The position numbers and the translations under genes are program-made. Positions 14,649 through 26,441 of a DNA stretch of 64,000 nucleotides are shown one piece after another (position 1 is the first letter of the stretch; each line of letters begins with the position of its first letter). Under the pieces are notes generated by a model. That model did not search any database and was not told the DNA's origin. It was given only the letters and a program-made list of their open reading frames with translations. Origin of the DNA: Phallusia mammillata (Eukaryota > Chordata > Ascidiacea > Phlebobranchia > Ascidiidae); NCBI GenBank assembly GCA_003260075.1, contig QLIY01000390.1:44839-108838 (forward strand), read 5' to 3'.

Positions 14649-15368
14649 GAGAAGGGAGTCAAATATACAGTTTGTAACTTTTGGCAGCTAATGTATGATT
14701 AAAAATCATATTTGGTAAAAAACATATTTTGTGATGTTCTTATTAAAAAGTATGGTTGGAAAGGATAAACTAAGGTATGGTAATATTTCGTGTACTAATT
14801 AGAAAATTGCAAAAGACGTGCACTAATTTCCAGCAGAGCAGAATATTAATAGATGTAATATGAGCTGTATTTACAGAGGTCGGAATCTTGAACGCAACAA
14901 AAAAGCAATCGAAGTTTAAAACTTTTTTTATTTAACCTGTCCATTTTTCTTTTGCATTGAATTATAAGGTAACGTTTTGTCAATGCAGAACTCTAACGCA
15001 GTCATTTAGATAGAATCTATTGCGTTATTGCGCGAACGAACATACGTTTCCATTTTCCTGCGTTATTGAGTGTCATCATTGGCAAACTTCCAACATACGA
15101 AGCACCGATTGTGACGTAAAAACTGACTACGTGTCGTTTCGTAGCAGCGCGTTGGAAGATTATGACGCTGCATGGAGACAATCAAGCCCGGATAAAGATA
15201 AGTATTACATCCGCACAGCTCATGTTGTGGCATACGCTTTTAAATTACGGTCATAATTATGTTCCAGTTATTCGGCAAACACCGGTATATTTGACGCACC
15301 GTCTTAGTGGACAACAAACAAATACATTACAAAAAACAGCCTGTATTACAAAGGTCATTTCTCTAGTT

Positions 15369-15677
15369 CAGGGGTTCCCAACCTGTGGTACGCGAAGGTT
15401 TTTCATATAGTACGCGAGTAGCTTCCTTTTTTCACAAAAACCTGGATTCACGAATTTATATTGTGTTTATCTGGTTTTGTAGACCAATTGGTGGACAGTA
15501 AACAAAAAACAAAAATCACATTAAATTTAGTTGTGGTGCTTTAGTGTTACTAGTTTAGTAGGTCAATATTATTCTTCTAAATAAAATATGATTAGTTGTT
15601 CTGCAAGAAGCGGTCCGCGTGGCAGTACACAGCGTTCAAGTGCAGGTACGAGATCGTAAAAAGGTTGGGAACCCCTG
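15369..15677. mobile_element. hAT-type MITE, family 1 copy B
   Basis: Ends CAGGGGTTCCCAACCT and AGGTTGGGAACCCCTG are inverted repeats. Perfect 8-bp target duplication ctctagtt at 15361-15368 and 15678-15685. The interior is shared with 161-503. At 309 bp it is too short for a transposase, so it must have been mobilised in trans. Confidence 0.95.
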
Positions 15678-16425
15678 CTCTAGTTCCTTTGTAACCCGAT
15701 AATTTTAGAAAAGCGAAACAAATTTTGCGCTTGTTGGCACAATCAGCCGTCTGTTTCCCGTAACGTCCGTATTTGAAAACTCGCTCAGCACATTGCTTGT
15801 CTGCAGTTTGATGCATTTTGGAATATACAGTGTAGTATTACGTCTGCAACTGAGCTACTCAACTAGTTTTGTCAAAAGTCTAGGTACAAACTTTAAAATT
15901 GCAAAGGTCACTCCTGTCATTAATGTGAAGCAACATGTTTTAGTTGGCTCTAAATAAAATTGCATTTCTTATTTCTGACTTTAAGCAAAGGCTGACTTCA
16001 GATATTTTGCTTTTTACCGTAACGAAATCTCAGTTTTGAATTTAAATTCAATTTTACTCTTTGCTAAAGTCATTCCACAAGACACGTTTCATCTAGTTTC
16101 CGATAATTTCTTCGCATAGCGGCACAAAAATGAGTTAAGAACAGTTTGTTTGTTTTTTGCCTGATTGATAGACAAGAAAAAAGTTTGTGGCCGTGGACAA
16201 TTCCAACACATGAAGTAAATGAATACACAACATAGCATATGCAGCGATAATTTAACGACTGTCGAGGACCACACCAATCACTAAAAAGGTCCGGATGTAA
16301 ACCTGATGGCCCCCGGTATTGGAAGTTCTTTAAACCTGTCAGCAAAAATTTACCGAGTGATTTTGTTAGCACTCAATGCCTATTTGATGAAATGTTAGTA
16401 AATACAGGCCATATAATAAATGAAG

Positions 16426-16613
16426 ACAAAAGCCATAGCGTATTTACTCGATTGTAAGCCGCCCTCGATTGTAAACCGCATGTTAAGGTGTTCAAAAAAT
16501 AATGTAAGCCGTCCTCGATTGTAAGCCGCACTCGATTATAAGCCGCACAAACGGCAGGTAAAAAACAATATAAACCGCGGCTTACAATCAGGTAAATACG
16601 CTATGGCTTTTGT
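16426..16613. mobile_element. Inverted-repeat element with cgattgtaagccgc subrepeats
   Basis: Perfect outer arms: acaaaagccatagcgtattt at the left and its complement aaatacgctatggcttttgt at the right. The interior repeats variants of ctcgattgtaagccgc several times in direct and inverted orientation. No clear target duplication. A foldback-type MITE is likely, with an unknown superfamily. Confidence 0.75.
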
Positions 16614-17080
16614 AAATATAAGAGACAATGAATATTAAGAGGAAATATGAACATTGAACTTCAATACTATATTTGACTTCCGACACAAACCACGAGAAAA
16701 AGAAGCGAATGTTTACCAAACAAAAAACTTATAACCCAAGAAATACTGTTGAAGAACATTTCCAGCCCACAATGTGACGGATTTGTGAGCTAAAAAAAGC
16801 AGCTCGTGTACCGCTGCCACCCTGTGCACTTTTGACACCAGGTTTTTAAAACATCCAGTAGCGGGCGCAATAGCTGCACGAAATGACACCCATGTTACAC
16901 GACATGACTATATGTTCACCCTGTGCCACCTATGTTGCACGAGGTGAAGAACTGCGTTGATATTGGTCAAAGTGTCATTGCAAGGTTTATTTAAAATAAG
17001 GCTAACTTACTAATGTGGATAAAACATAACCCTATCTACATACAATTTGAAACCGGGCGGTCTTTGTATGCAATGACAGT

Positions 17081-17336
17081 CATGGGCGCCGGCAGAAAAT
17101 TTTGCAAGAGGGGGCAAATTTTGGCTGATACTTTACCGCATCAAGAACTTGTTACATATGAAGCCATAAATCGTGTACTTCACAATTGAGTTGCCTAAAA
17201 GTTATTTTCAACGATGTCACAAATCCCCGCGCTGCCACTTTAATTAGGTTTGCTGCTAAATATGTTAAATTGAGGTACACTGAAATTCCAAGGGGGGGCA
17301 AGTGCCCCCTCTTGCCCCTACGTGGCGGCGCCCATG
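17081..17336. mobile_element. hAT-type MITE, family 3
   Basis: 256 bp with inverted ends CATGGGCGCCG and CGGCGCCCATG. Further internal complementarity is visible (gcaagagggggc versus gccccctcttgc). Perfect 8-bp target duplication atgacagt at 17073-17080 and 17337-17344. Confidence 0.9.
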
Positions 17337-18975
17337 ATGACAGTTTAATTGATTGCGACATAAACGCAAAACATCTGATAATGCGTCTATACAGTATTGG
17401 TTACGTATTGAGTGACGTCGTTCGCTTTGTGAATCGAAACTTGTTTACATCAAAGTTTTGCCAAACGCCGCTGGCATTGCGTAGCCCGCTTCTATTCCTT
17501 TTTGTTGTGACAAACTACACATCCAGATCCAAGCCGTTCGAAGTTTCGCTAACGTGCCGAAAGGTTACGAAACTACACTTTCAAAAACATCATCAGAAAC
17601 CGAAGAATAAGTCACAACTGTTAGAACAGTTCTGTGGTTCCTTTGACAGTAAACGCAAAGAGTAAAGTGACTACCCAGGAATCAAAATCACGCACTGATG
17701 ACACACTTCACGCTAATGACGCCAATGTTTTGAATTGCATACAGTGTCCCTTGAAGATGCCCACACGGGGAAAAATGTCTAGCAATGCGGGGACTTTGTA
17801 GGGGTTAATGCAACATCAATATTTCTTGTAGTGGGATTGCAAGTTTTAGGGTATTTTTTCGGGGATTACCATTTTTTAGATTACATCAGATTATAATAAT
17901 TTTATTTATTCAGCAGCAATTTTGACCACCTTACAACAGGATTTAATTATTCTACCAGAGAACTTTTTTTTATCTAGAACAAACCATAAAAAAACCGGGA
18001 TGCTACTTAAATTAACAAGTTTTTCTTGCATGTGATAACTTAAGTAATGTTTTTGTTTCCCCAAAGTCCCTATAGATTGCAATATTTCCTAAAAGGCGAA
18101 TATTTTAGTGCAATACAAATATATTCGACTGCATGATAGCGTTTTTAGATTCTTGAAACTTAAAAAAGAAAATGTTACCAAATTACCACAAACTTATCTA
18201 ATTATATTTTTTCTAAATTTAATTTCTTTTTCATAGATTGCGGAAACGTAGACTACGTCATTTGTTAAGTATACAGTCCAGCATTTGATACTCGAAGTAT
18301 GATATCATTCTTCAAATAGGTCGCTAACACTGTGCATCTAATTTTGTCACACCATGTGCACGAAAACTTATGCTCTGACGCCTTAGCAATCTACCAGCAG
18401 CAAGTACTGAAAATTTCAGAACCTTCGCACATTGTTTCGGTTGCTTCTGTGCTTATATATCTGCCGTCGTTAAACGCAGCTGCGTGCAGTATGTTTTAAG
18501 CTCTGTCCGGACACAGAGGGCCAGTAGGAGAGTGAGGAATAGGTTACAGGTTTTATGTTACATTTTGGGCGTTTTAATAAGTTCTTGTTATATATCCAAA
18601 ATGCTTTCATTTCAAGTTTAAGATAAATTGAGCTTAAATTTTTTTTACGTAAAAGTTTACAGATATAATTATTTCTTTGTTTTTCATGTAAAGACTCAAA
18701 CAATCGTTTGCATATTTTACTAATAACTTTGATCAGGAAAAATGGAAGTTTGAGCTTTCGGTAACTTACCACATTTTTGCTGATATTGATATGATAGTTT
18801 ACAATTTACATGACACATAAATTTTGATCATGTTATAATTTATTCAGACCAATAATGCCACAAATATATGGTCTAATTATTTAGAAAAAATTGCAAAAAC
18901 ATGCTTAATTTTTTTCAGGTTTCATTTTTCCCAATTAACTTATAAGTTACAACTTAATTGAAACCCTTGAACATA

Positions 18976-21900
18976 ATGGGAGAAATAATTGTATCGCAAC
19001 TGTCTACATTTGACACAACGTATCCCGAAAGTATGTTCAGCAAAGACGAAAGTGGAATGTTTCATTATGACCCAAGCAAAGTGACTGTTTTCTGCGATAA
19101 GAAAAACATTTTTAGCAACAATTACTCCAGGTTAGGAAAAGATTTGACATCCAAGGAATGGCTGTTTTTAGATTTGACATCCAAGGAATGCCTTTTTTTC
19201 TGTTTACAAATTTCAGATTTATTTAATTTGGAAAACAGACAAGACACACACGTCATAAATTTGATTTTGTCAACCATTATTTACCAAGCTATGTAATCCA
19301 TATGTAAATATCTTTCAAATTTAAATCACTTCAACCAAAATGCGTTGCTTCACTAGGAGTTGACGAACTTTTGAATAATAGCGTGTCAATTTACGTATTT
19401 GAAAGTATATGCTCAAATTATGTGTATATTGACTGCGTTTTCGCACTTTAACAACATAACGAACGGCGCATCACCAACTAGTCTTAGTTATACCAAGGGG
19501 TATTGGAATATGAACCCGTAAATTCCTTGGCATTGTCAGATTCCCGTGACAACCTAAACAATTTCCAGAGGTTGCCCATCTCTCGAGCTCAAAGCCGATT
19601 AACTAACTGCTTCCGCTATTTTCAGCCATGTAAAGTTGGACAAGCATAGTTCTACATTGGATTACTGGAAAACAACGCTCACCGAGAAACCGATTGTGTT
19701 TCTTGTTTCCATCGCCAACATAGACCCGCATTTGGAGATCTGCAAGAGTCAAAGTGAGACATTGTGACGACATAATGATATCTTGTGATAAAGAAACGTC
19801 ATACAATAGCGATTATAGTCTGTATAAATAGCCAGTTCGAATTGTGTTTTTCATGCATAAACCTAACTTGATACATTCTAGCAAACGTTTTAATAATGAT
19901 AATTTACAGATGACTACGTGGTGTTTATTAAATCTCCACACGTTATATTGAGATCCCAAATCCTTGAGGCGTTTTGTCGTTGCGACAAGCTTCAACACAG
20001 AAAGAAGAAATTCAGTTTACAGGTAAGATTTACAACTATAATTAATTTTTGTACTAAACTTTTAATCAGGCGTTGTTTTAGGCCCATTTGTTTTGAAAAC
20101 CCCCCCCCCCCGTTGCGACAAGCTTCAACACAGAAAGAAGAAATTCAGTTTACAGGTACGATTTACAACTATAATTAATTTTTTTACTAAACTTTTAATC
20201 AGGCGTTGTTTTAGGCCCATTTGTTTTGAAAAAAACAACAAATAAACGAAAAACAAACTTTGACATGTTTAAACACGCTTGTTATGCTCCAATGATACGC
20301 AACAATACTGTCCGACGCCACACTATTAGTAATGTTCAAAAATTTGCTGAGTTTTCCAAAGGCAAGAATCACATAATGTCAGGTGCAGCACAGATACCAA
20401 TGGAAGTTCGAAGACCGTACGATGCGGCCAATGTCAACACATTGTTCTGTGTTGCAAAAAATATTGTCACCCATACAGTGTCAAAAAACTGTCGAGCTGT
20501 TGTGGTGCATGGGTTTTCGCGGAAAACAGCTAAATGTGCCATCTATGTTCAAAAGAAGGACATTATAACAGAGCATGGTGAAATTGTTAAAGGGAAAGAA
20601 AACAATGCAAAAAAGCTTTGTGACAATGATCAAAACTCGCCACCTTTAAAAAAGAAAAAAGTTGGATAAAATTATACTTTGTGTGAAAATTTTCAGGTAA
20701 GGCTTTGAGTGCCATTTCAACACTGCCAAGTTCGTAGAATGGTTAGTGCTGCTGGCTTGTGCTCACAACGTTGTTTTCGAACATTCGAGACATTCGAACT
20801 ATTTTAGATTGGGCTGTTTTCAGCTCCATAAGTTCCCCCCCCCCGGTTAGTGCTGCTGGCTTGTGCTCACAACGTTGTTTTCGAACATTCGAACTATTTT
20901 AGATTGGGCTGTTTTCAGCTCCATAAGTGAAGTATATATATTTCACCAGATTTCAATTTACGACATACTTTGCAAATGGCACACGAGCAACTTTCCACAA
21001 AACCCCGCTATCCACTTCATCGAAGGAGATACTGTGACGTTTTCTACTTGGTCTAGCGACGAAGAGAATTGTGTCAGTCACCCTATGTTTTGGGGCGCTT
21101 GCTTTCCTTGTGCAATCGTTTTCGGAATACCGTACCTGGTATGCTATTTGCACAACCATTATTGTTAAATTTGCTTTACATCTTGCAGTTTTTAATTAAT
21201 GGTTAACATTGAATATGGCATTTTTTTACCACTCCGACTATAGGCTACTGCATTACTGTAGCACAGCGGTTCTCAAACTTTTTTTTGTTGCGACGCCTCT
21301 GGAAAAGTTTTCTGGACAGGCGTCGCACCAGCAAATGAAAGTTAACGAGGAAACTAATATTAAAGTTGTGTTTATCAATACAACAAAACTTAAATCAGCA
21401 CATATGTCGATTTTATGAGTGTCGGCATTTATTATCATCTTTCTGGTTTTGACATTTGAACTATTTACTTCAGATATATAGAGCTGCAAAATGCAGGAAA
21501 GTCAGATTGGAGCTGGAATTTGCAGAGGTTTTTGACGCAACTACGGCGTTGGGCATCACCCATGCACGATTAGAAATGATACTGGAACGCACATGCCTCC
21601 CTGAACGAAGAAGGGGGCCTATAAACTTGTTGGGTAAATGTTAGGCATATAAACTCCCTCCGTTACCAAGAAATAGCCATAAAAATATAGCCATAAAAAC
21701 ACAAAAAATTCAGAATAATGGAACAATGGTTGCAACATAACATATAATCATGTAGTGCAGGGGTCACCAAACTTTTTTCACTGCGGGCCGGATGAGTGCT
21801 AATAATGATTCACGCGGGCCGCATATAGTTTACATGCCCCGGCGCCGTCTTTCCAAAAGTTAGCCCGCGTGGCGTTTTTAGGTGCGCCAAGATATGGTCT

Positions 21901-21976
21901 TTCTACAATCCCATTCAAAAAGTAGCCATGCGACTGTTAAACTGTATAATTAGTCTTATCTTACGAACAATGCTTG

Positions 21977-22059
<83 letters not shown>

Positions 22060-22480
22060 AAAATTGTAAGGAGTAGATTAACTTTTAATGTTACAAAGTT
22101 ATTAAAACAATTTGGCAACCTAAAAAATGTAGTCGCGCGCCGTAGTTTGGTGACCCCTGATGTAGTGTAAAGCAAATTCGCTAAATAATGATAACTATTG
22201 TTGCCATCTGGTAGGTACTTTCAGTGAACAAAATACGCAAACCGGTATTTCAGTGATGGGATATTTGCTACTAATCGTCATGGGTTTTTGAATAAACAGT
22301 CTCATAACACAAAACTTACCTAAAACCAAATATGTTTTAGATGGTGACATCTTGCTTCCAGGAAGAACGCTTAACGCAAATCCTTTGAACGAAAGTCCAC
22401 CAACGTACGAATCACTGTGTCTACCACCTTCGTACGACTCTGTTGTCGGAAGTTGTTCTGTTGTTAGCAAGACACTTTAA
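18976..22480 (+). CDS. PPxY-tailed membrane protein, paralogue A (unrecognised family)
   Basis: Six exons, all GT-AG and in phase: 18976-19130, 19626-19753, 19910-20022, 20950-21138, 21474-21633 and 22341-22480. The sum is 295 codons, so 294 residues. The start MGEIIVSQLSTFDTTYPESM lies 58 nt after a pyrimidine-AG acceptor. Exon boundaries and phases match paralogue B at 27884-31112, although identity is modest. Shared landmarks are FHYDPSKVTVF (exon 1), VVFIKSP (exon 3), a hydrophobic segment HPMFWGACFPCAIVFGIPYL at the end of exon 4, then IYRAAK opening exon 5, and a C-terminal tail with PPTY and PPSY motifs. PPxY motifs bind WW domains, for example of NEDD4-type ligases; one membrane segment is inferred. 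I do not recognise the family. Part of exon 3 is duplicated after the C run at 20100. Polyadenylation signal AATAAA at 22542. Confidence 0.8.
19141..19191. repeat. Short tandem duplication in intron 1 of paralogue A
   Basis: The 20-mer gatttgacatccaaggaatg occurs twice with a 30-bp period. It is intronic and too short for more inference. Confidence 0.8.
20100..20230. repeat. C12 junction plus partial copy of exon 3 of paralogue A
   Basis: C12 at 20100-20111 is followed by a second copy of about 120 bp (cgttgcgacaagcttcaaca onward). It contains the 3' part of exon 3, its donor (caggtacg instead of caggtaag) and intron sequence. The copy lacks an acceptor. Confidence 0.85.
20265..20669 (+). 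CDS. Intronic open frame of unknown function
   Basis: An open frame in intron 3 of paralogue A; the first ATG is near 20265 (MFKHACYAPMIRNNTVRRHT) and the frame is open from 20226. It is about 135 residues, rich in Lys/Arg/Asn, ends PPLKKKKVG (possibly a nuclear-localisation signal), and composition looks protein-like rather than random. No domain was recognised and no transmembrane segment is seen. It could be a nested single-exon gene, a retained-intron form, or a retrocopy or transposon remnant. It lies just after the duplicated segment, so local assembly is uncertain. Confidence 0.35.
   Translation: MFKHACYAPMIRNNTVRRHTISNVQKFAEFSKGKNHIMSGAAQIPMEVRRPYDAANVNTLFCVAKNIVTHTVSKNCRAVVVHGFSRKTAKCAIYVQKKDIITEHGEIVKGKENNAKKLCDNDQNSPPLKKKKVG
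20741..20929. repeat. C10 junction with about 90-bp direct duplicate
   Basis: ggttagtgctgctggcttgt and following sequence occur at 20741-20834 and again from 20845, with C10 (20835-20844) between. Copy one carries a short internal repeat (cattcgaga) absent from copy two. Intronic, just before exon 4 of paralogue A. Confidence 0.85.
21264..21325. mobile_element. Possible hAT-type terminal fragment
   Basis: Starts CAGCGGTTCTCAAACTTTTT, typical in style of hAT MITE ends (CAG then a purine/pyrimidine-asymmetric arm). No matching right end was found, so it is at most a fragment. It lies in intron 4 of paralogue A. Confidence 0.3.
21758..22159. mobile_element. hAT-type MITE, family 4, containing a C80 tract
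   Basis: Inverted ends CAGGGGTCACCAAAC and GTTTGGTGACCCCTG. Perfect 8-bp target duplication atgtagtg at 21750-21757 and 22160-22167. An 80-nt pure C tract (21978-22057) sits inside; long open frames there are polyproline or polyglycine artefacts. Located in intron 5 of paralogue A. Confidence 0.93.
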
Positions 22481-23404
22481 ATTTTGTTGTGTTGCACTGT
22501 TTACCTGAAACTTCATTTTTTTCTACGTTATGTATTTTTGCAATAAAACCTGTCAAATAGATGATCTATCTTATTGGTTGTAAAATGTAAAACAACCTGA
22601 CAACTTAATAGACAGGCAATTGTATGTAGGGTACCAGGCCAGCGCCTTTAGCAAGTAGGCTAGGCCTACCATTCGTCCTCTTTTTGGAGGACATGACCTT
22701 CCTTTAACAAAAACCAAGTTGTCCTCCGAGGACAAGAAAAATAGCCCAAATGTCCACCTTTTTAGGGATTTTTGATTTGCCAAATATATATATGTGACAA
22801 TTATGCCTTTGAAAACAGCCACAGCTTATTTTTAAGAATACAGGTTTTACGCTTTTCGAAAATACAAGCTTATTTTAGTGTTGTGATGTCACATGATAAA
22901 TGATACACTTTATCCAAACTAGTGTATACCGTCTAATTTCTAAAGCTTTTATTTTTGGGGGCCCTAAAGTATTTTTTCATGTTCTTTTCAAAATTTTGTC
23001 CTCCGTTTTGGGGATGGAAATATGTTAGGCCTGAACTAGGTTAAATTTACTGGCAAAAGTATATTTGTGTTTAATAATAAAAGTTAGCTGCTAACAGGCA
23101 GAACTGCGGTCCACATCCAGGCCTTTGAGGCGGTGGATGCGAACCTCGACGGTCTTTTTTATTACGGCTACATACGCTATCAACAGGGTTGCCATACCTT
23201 TATTTCTAAGATTTTTCCTTGTTTTGAAGGGCTATGTCTTAGAAAAGTTCACTTGAGTCCTTCTTTTGTCTTATTTTCAACAATTAGGCTACTGGTCAAA
23301 TCCCTGCTACAAGTAAAAGTAATCCTAGACCGGAACGAAGTATTTTCTACGAACAAGGACATGCTGCAACAGATTGTTTCTAATCCAAATATTGCACATA
23401 ATAT

Positions 23405-23448
23405 GTCATGACCACTGATCTCTGTTTATAGAGATCAGTGGTCATGAC
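23405..23448. repeat. Perfect 19-bp inverted repeat with 6-nt loop
   Basis: Left arm GTCATGACCACTGATCTCT, loop GTTTAT, right arm exactly complementary. As RNA or extruded DNA it would form an unusually stable hairpin. The longer flanks do not extend the palindrome. Confidence 0.9.
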
Positions 23449-23463
23449 TCGTATCAATGCAAA

Positions 23464-23635
23464 GATTTGTTCAAAAACGTTTGTTTCGTTTCGTATGAAA
23501 ATTTGTTTTTTTCGGTTGTCCTTATTTTTGGTTGACTATCAATTATGTAGTAAATTAGTAATTACTTAATCATTGAACTGTAGCAGCAGTTTTTAAACTG
23601 GGGTCCGCAATGCGATTTTTGGGGGATTACAACAG

Positions 23636-23676
<41 letters not shown>

Positions 23677-23836
23677 ATTTGTTCAAAAACGTTTGTTTCG
23701 TTTCGTATGAAAATTTGTTTTTTCGGTTGTCCTTATTTTTAGTTGACTATCAATTATGTAGTAATTACTTCATTGAACTGTAGCAGCAGTTTTTAAACTG
23801 GGGTCCGCAATGCGATTTTTGGGAGATTACAACAGC
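23464..23836. repeat. C40 junction with about 170-bp direct duplicate
   Basis: Copies at about 23464-23635 and 23676-23836 surround a 40-nt C tract. They differ by several short indels, including loss of ttagtaattact-type sequence in copy two, consistent with two alleles. Confidence 0.85.
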
Positions 23837-23841
23837 TAGAC

Positions 23842-24509
23842 CAGTGGTTCTTAACCGGTGGGAAATTTAATGTTTTCGGAGGGAAATTATGTAAGCTTGA
23901 AAAGAGCAAAAGCTCGATGGTCGAAACCGGCTTTGAATTACCCGTTGAAAGCTACATTACTAAAAATTTTCTGCAATAACATGTAAGATTGATTTAACCA
24001 AGGTTCACAAGACACATACAAATCCAAAGGCCGTTTGTTACATCACAGACAAGACTGAAACCATCAATGATTTTGCTGTTGTGCGCGAATAGAAGCCTTT
24101 CCTTTGTTGATTGTGATGCAATAAATGACTAATGCAAGCATAGTAGCCTTTTCAGTATTCCAAAAAGTTTAATCTCTCACAGAAGCACTATTTAAACTAA
24201 ATAAGATTGCAGTATACCTTTAGGGTCCAGACCAAAGCGCTCCACAAAGTTATTTCATTTATAGAAGATTTTTTTTGTTAACGTAGGGCAGAAAACATGT
24301 TTATAAAAATAACAGAGGGGGAAATTCGAGGTTGGTAATTGACTTTAGTGGGAAACCACACCAAAAAGGTTAAGAACAACTGGCTAGAGCTAGANTTTTT
24401 TTTGTTAACGTAGGGCAAAAAACATGTTTATAAAAATAACAGAGGGGGAAATTCGAGGTTGGTAATTGACTTTAGTGGGAAACCACACCAAAAAGGTTAA
24501 GAACCACTG
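23842..24509. mobile_element. hAT-type MITE, family 5, with internal N join
   Basis: Inverted ends CAGTGGTTCTTAACC and GGTTAAGAACCACTG. agctagac flanks both sides (23834-23841 and 24515-24522), though the right copy sits 5 nt beyond the end, so the target duplication is imperfect. The N at 24395 is followed by a repeat of about 125 bp of the right part of the element, doubling its terminus. Confidence 0.75.
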
Positions 24510-24843
24510 GCTAGAGCTAGACTATCCTGAAAAGCCTTTCCAAAATCTTAGCTGAGGTCAGATTGTGCAACTTTGAAGAAAAAATGGTCCATTATTTCAC
24601 TAAACAATTACTAAAACGGCAATTGTTTGTGCATAATTTTATCTGTGACGTATCAAACTTAATTTTGAATCATTGTCAAAGTGATCCTACAAAACCAGAT
24701 AAAATGTGCTTTGTATGTTGGGCCAATGTACTTTCGCAAAGATTAAATTAACGTTTAGTGCCTGATACAAGCTTTTATTTTGCAGACATACATTCGGCTT
24801 GAACAAATGTGTTTATAGTTACATCCAAAATTGGCTAAGACAT

Positions 24844-25911
24844 ATTGCATTTGCAGTACTGACAATGATAGATGTGTCCGGACCTCGTTGGTTTACTTTT
24901 GTATCTGGACCCATGACAAAACTAATTGAGTAGCCATGCCATAGAATAAAAAAATACTACATCCTATGTTTAGTATTCTATGGTTAAAGATCTGTCGAAA
25001 TAAAAGCGACGCGAGATGTCGCGCAACACGACGTTTTTTCTTCGCAGACAGATTTAGAAAATAGAAATGTGTAATTTGGCTGTTGTGAGTTGTGACGTTT
25101 TTCTGACGATACTTTTGTCAATCTCCCTTGAGGGCATTTTGAAAATAAGAAGTCATGTGGGTAATTTCAGCCAAACGTGTTGAGCAAACGGTCCTCTTTG
25201 TATCATGTTAAAGAAGTATTTTTTTATTGTTTATGCTAAATTGTAATTTTAACTTGTTTTTTTTTTTTTTAAATATTTGTCACTTTCAAAGAATCAAGTA
25301 AAGTTAGTTTTTAAATTGTTGATTAAATGTGAAACCATGTGCTGAGTTTAATCTGAATTATGTGATGTTGCAGATGGACACAGAGGTTTTGTTAGTTGTA
25401 CTATATTGACATATATAAAATAAAAATATGTCATGTTTTATTTGTATTCCATCACACCTTCGTAAGAAATAGTGTTTGAAACACACATTTTAATGTGCAC
25501 ATACTTGTATAATGTAGAATATTTTGTTATATTTAGGAATTGTATTGGTATCATGTGGTAATCATATTTTGTTTACTTTTTAGAATTGTATTGGTAATTG
25601 GTATCATGTGGTATTCAACTATTCATATTTTGTTTAATTTTTAAAATTGTATTGGTATCAAGTGGTATTCATATTTTGTGTGCAAATTTTAGTTTCACTC
25701 TAACTATTCATATTTGGCAAACACTTTTTCCAATTTTCATAATCATTTTCCATGTTATTGTTTACCCCGTTATACAATATGGTCAGTCAGTTTTGTCTAT
25801 ACTGTGAGGGCATAGGTTATGTGATAAGTACTAATGGCCGCCCAAATGTTTCATGAAAAAGCATGCTGCTTGTAACTAATGACCATATGGGTTGGTAAAT
25901 GATTCTTGAAA
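24844..25911. repeat. 1.07-kb near-identical duplicate, copy 1
   Basis: Starts attgcatttgcagtactgac, ends gattcttgaaa immediately before the N at 25912. It recurs at 26681-27741 with few differences (T-run length, one a/g change near acttgtataat). It contains a three-fold imperfect tandem repeat of aattgtattggtatcatgtg near 25537-25680. No gene is supported; the 69-codon frame inside is identical between copies apart from one base but has no features. Confidence 0.95.
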
Positions 25912-25912
25912 N

Positions 25913-26441
25913 TAACTTCCAAAAAATACCGGGAGGCAAAACTTGGAGTGACAGAAGATGGAAAAAAACATTTTTAAGCAAACATCAATAAACCAAGAAT
26001 TTTTTTCTTCTTCACCATCATAAGCATAAACAGCCATATCCATTTGGACACATGTTTTAAACATGAAAGAAGATGATAATTTGGGCACACTTTCAGAAAA
26101 CCTAGCATCTGGGTTGATTGTTTTAAGAGTCTTTTGGGTAAGAAATTATCACCTTCTTTCATGTTGCTAACCCAAGTTTCAAAATTTTGTTCAAATTCAT
26201 TCTCTATAGAATAACACAAGTTCTTCGGGATTTGCGAAGTCATTGGTTGCACTGATACTGTCCATTTCTGTTTTTTTATATATTGGTACAAAGCTTCAAG
26301 TCCGGTGTTTCCAAAAATAATAACGCGAACATTACTAGGCGAAGCCGAAATACGTGCGTTTTACAACATGAAAAGTACGTAGCCTGCTAGCAGTAACAGT
26401 GCACATTTCTCAAGAAACAACCAGAAGCACTCATCCATGAC
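25913..26441 (-). pseudogene. Foreign 529-bp segment with a frameshifted open frame
   Basis: Lies between the N at 25912 and the G28 run at 26442 and has no counterpart in the surrounding duplicate. On the minus strand a frame from about 26320 reads VIIFGNTGLEALYQYIKKQK and onward through NEFEQNFETW and LPKRLLKQ. It then continues in another frame with SSFMFKTCVQMDMAVYAYDG. The composition is protein-like, so one indel or an intron boundary probably separates the parts. No family recognised. It may be a misplaced exon from another locus or a pseudogene. Confidence 0.35.

Larger units (their letters stand above)
14650..18918. other. Intergenic, MITE-rich
   Basis: 4.3 kb without a supported gene. 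It holds three inverted-repeat elements listed separately (15369-15677, 16426-16613, 17081-17336). An open frame of about 160 codons at 17186-17665 runs through the third element and is spurious. The rest shows only short random frames. Confidence 0.6.
22550..23840. other. Intergenic 3' of paralogue A with hairpin and C40 junction
   Basis: No supported gene. Contains a perfect hairpin (23405-23448), then a segment from 23464 that recurs after the C40 tract at 23636-23675 (gatttgttcaaaaacgtttg onward, to about 23836). The two copies differ by small indels. Confidence 0.6.

Noticed and set aside
17186-17665. 159-codon plus-strand frame
   Set aside because: Begins in a hAT MITE, crosses its end and target duplication, and has no domain or splice context.
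21915-22175. Open frames encoding long polyproline or polyglycine (also at 26361-26591 and 60629-60937)
   Set aside because: They exist only because homopolymer C or G tracts contain no stop codons.
25598-25807. 69-codon frame repeated at 27429-27638
   Set aside because: Conserved only because the whole 1-kb segment is duplicated; hydrophobic low-complexity translation of AT-rich tandem repeats.
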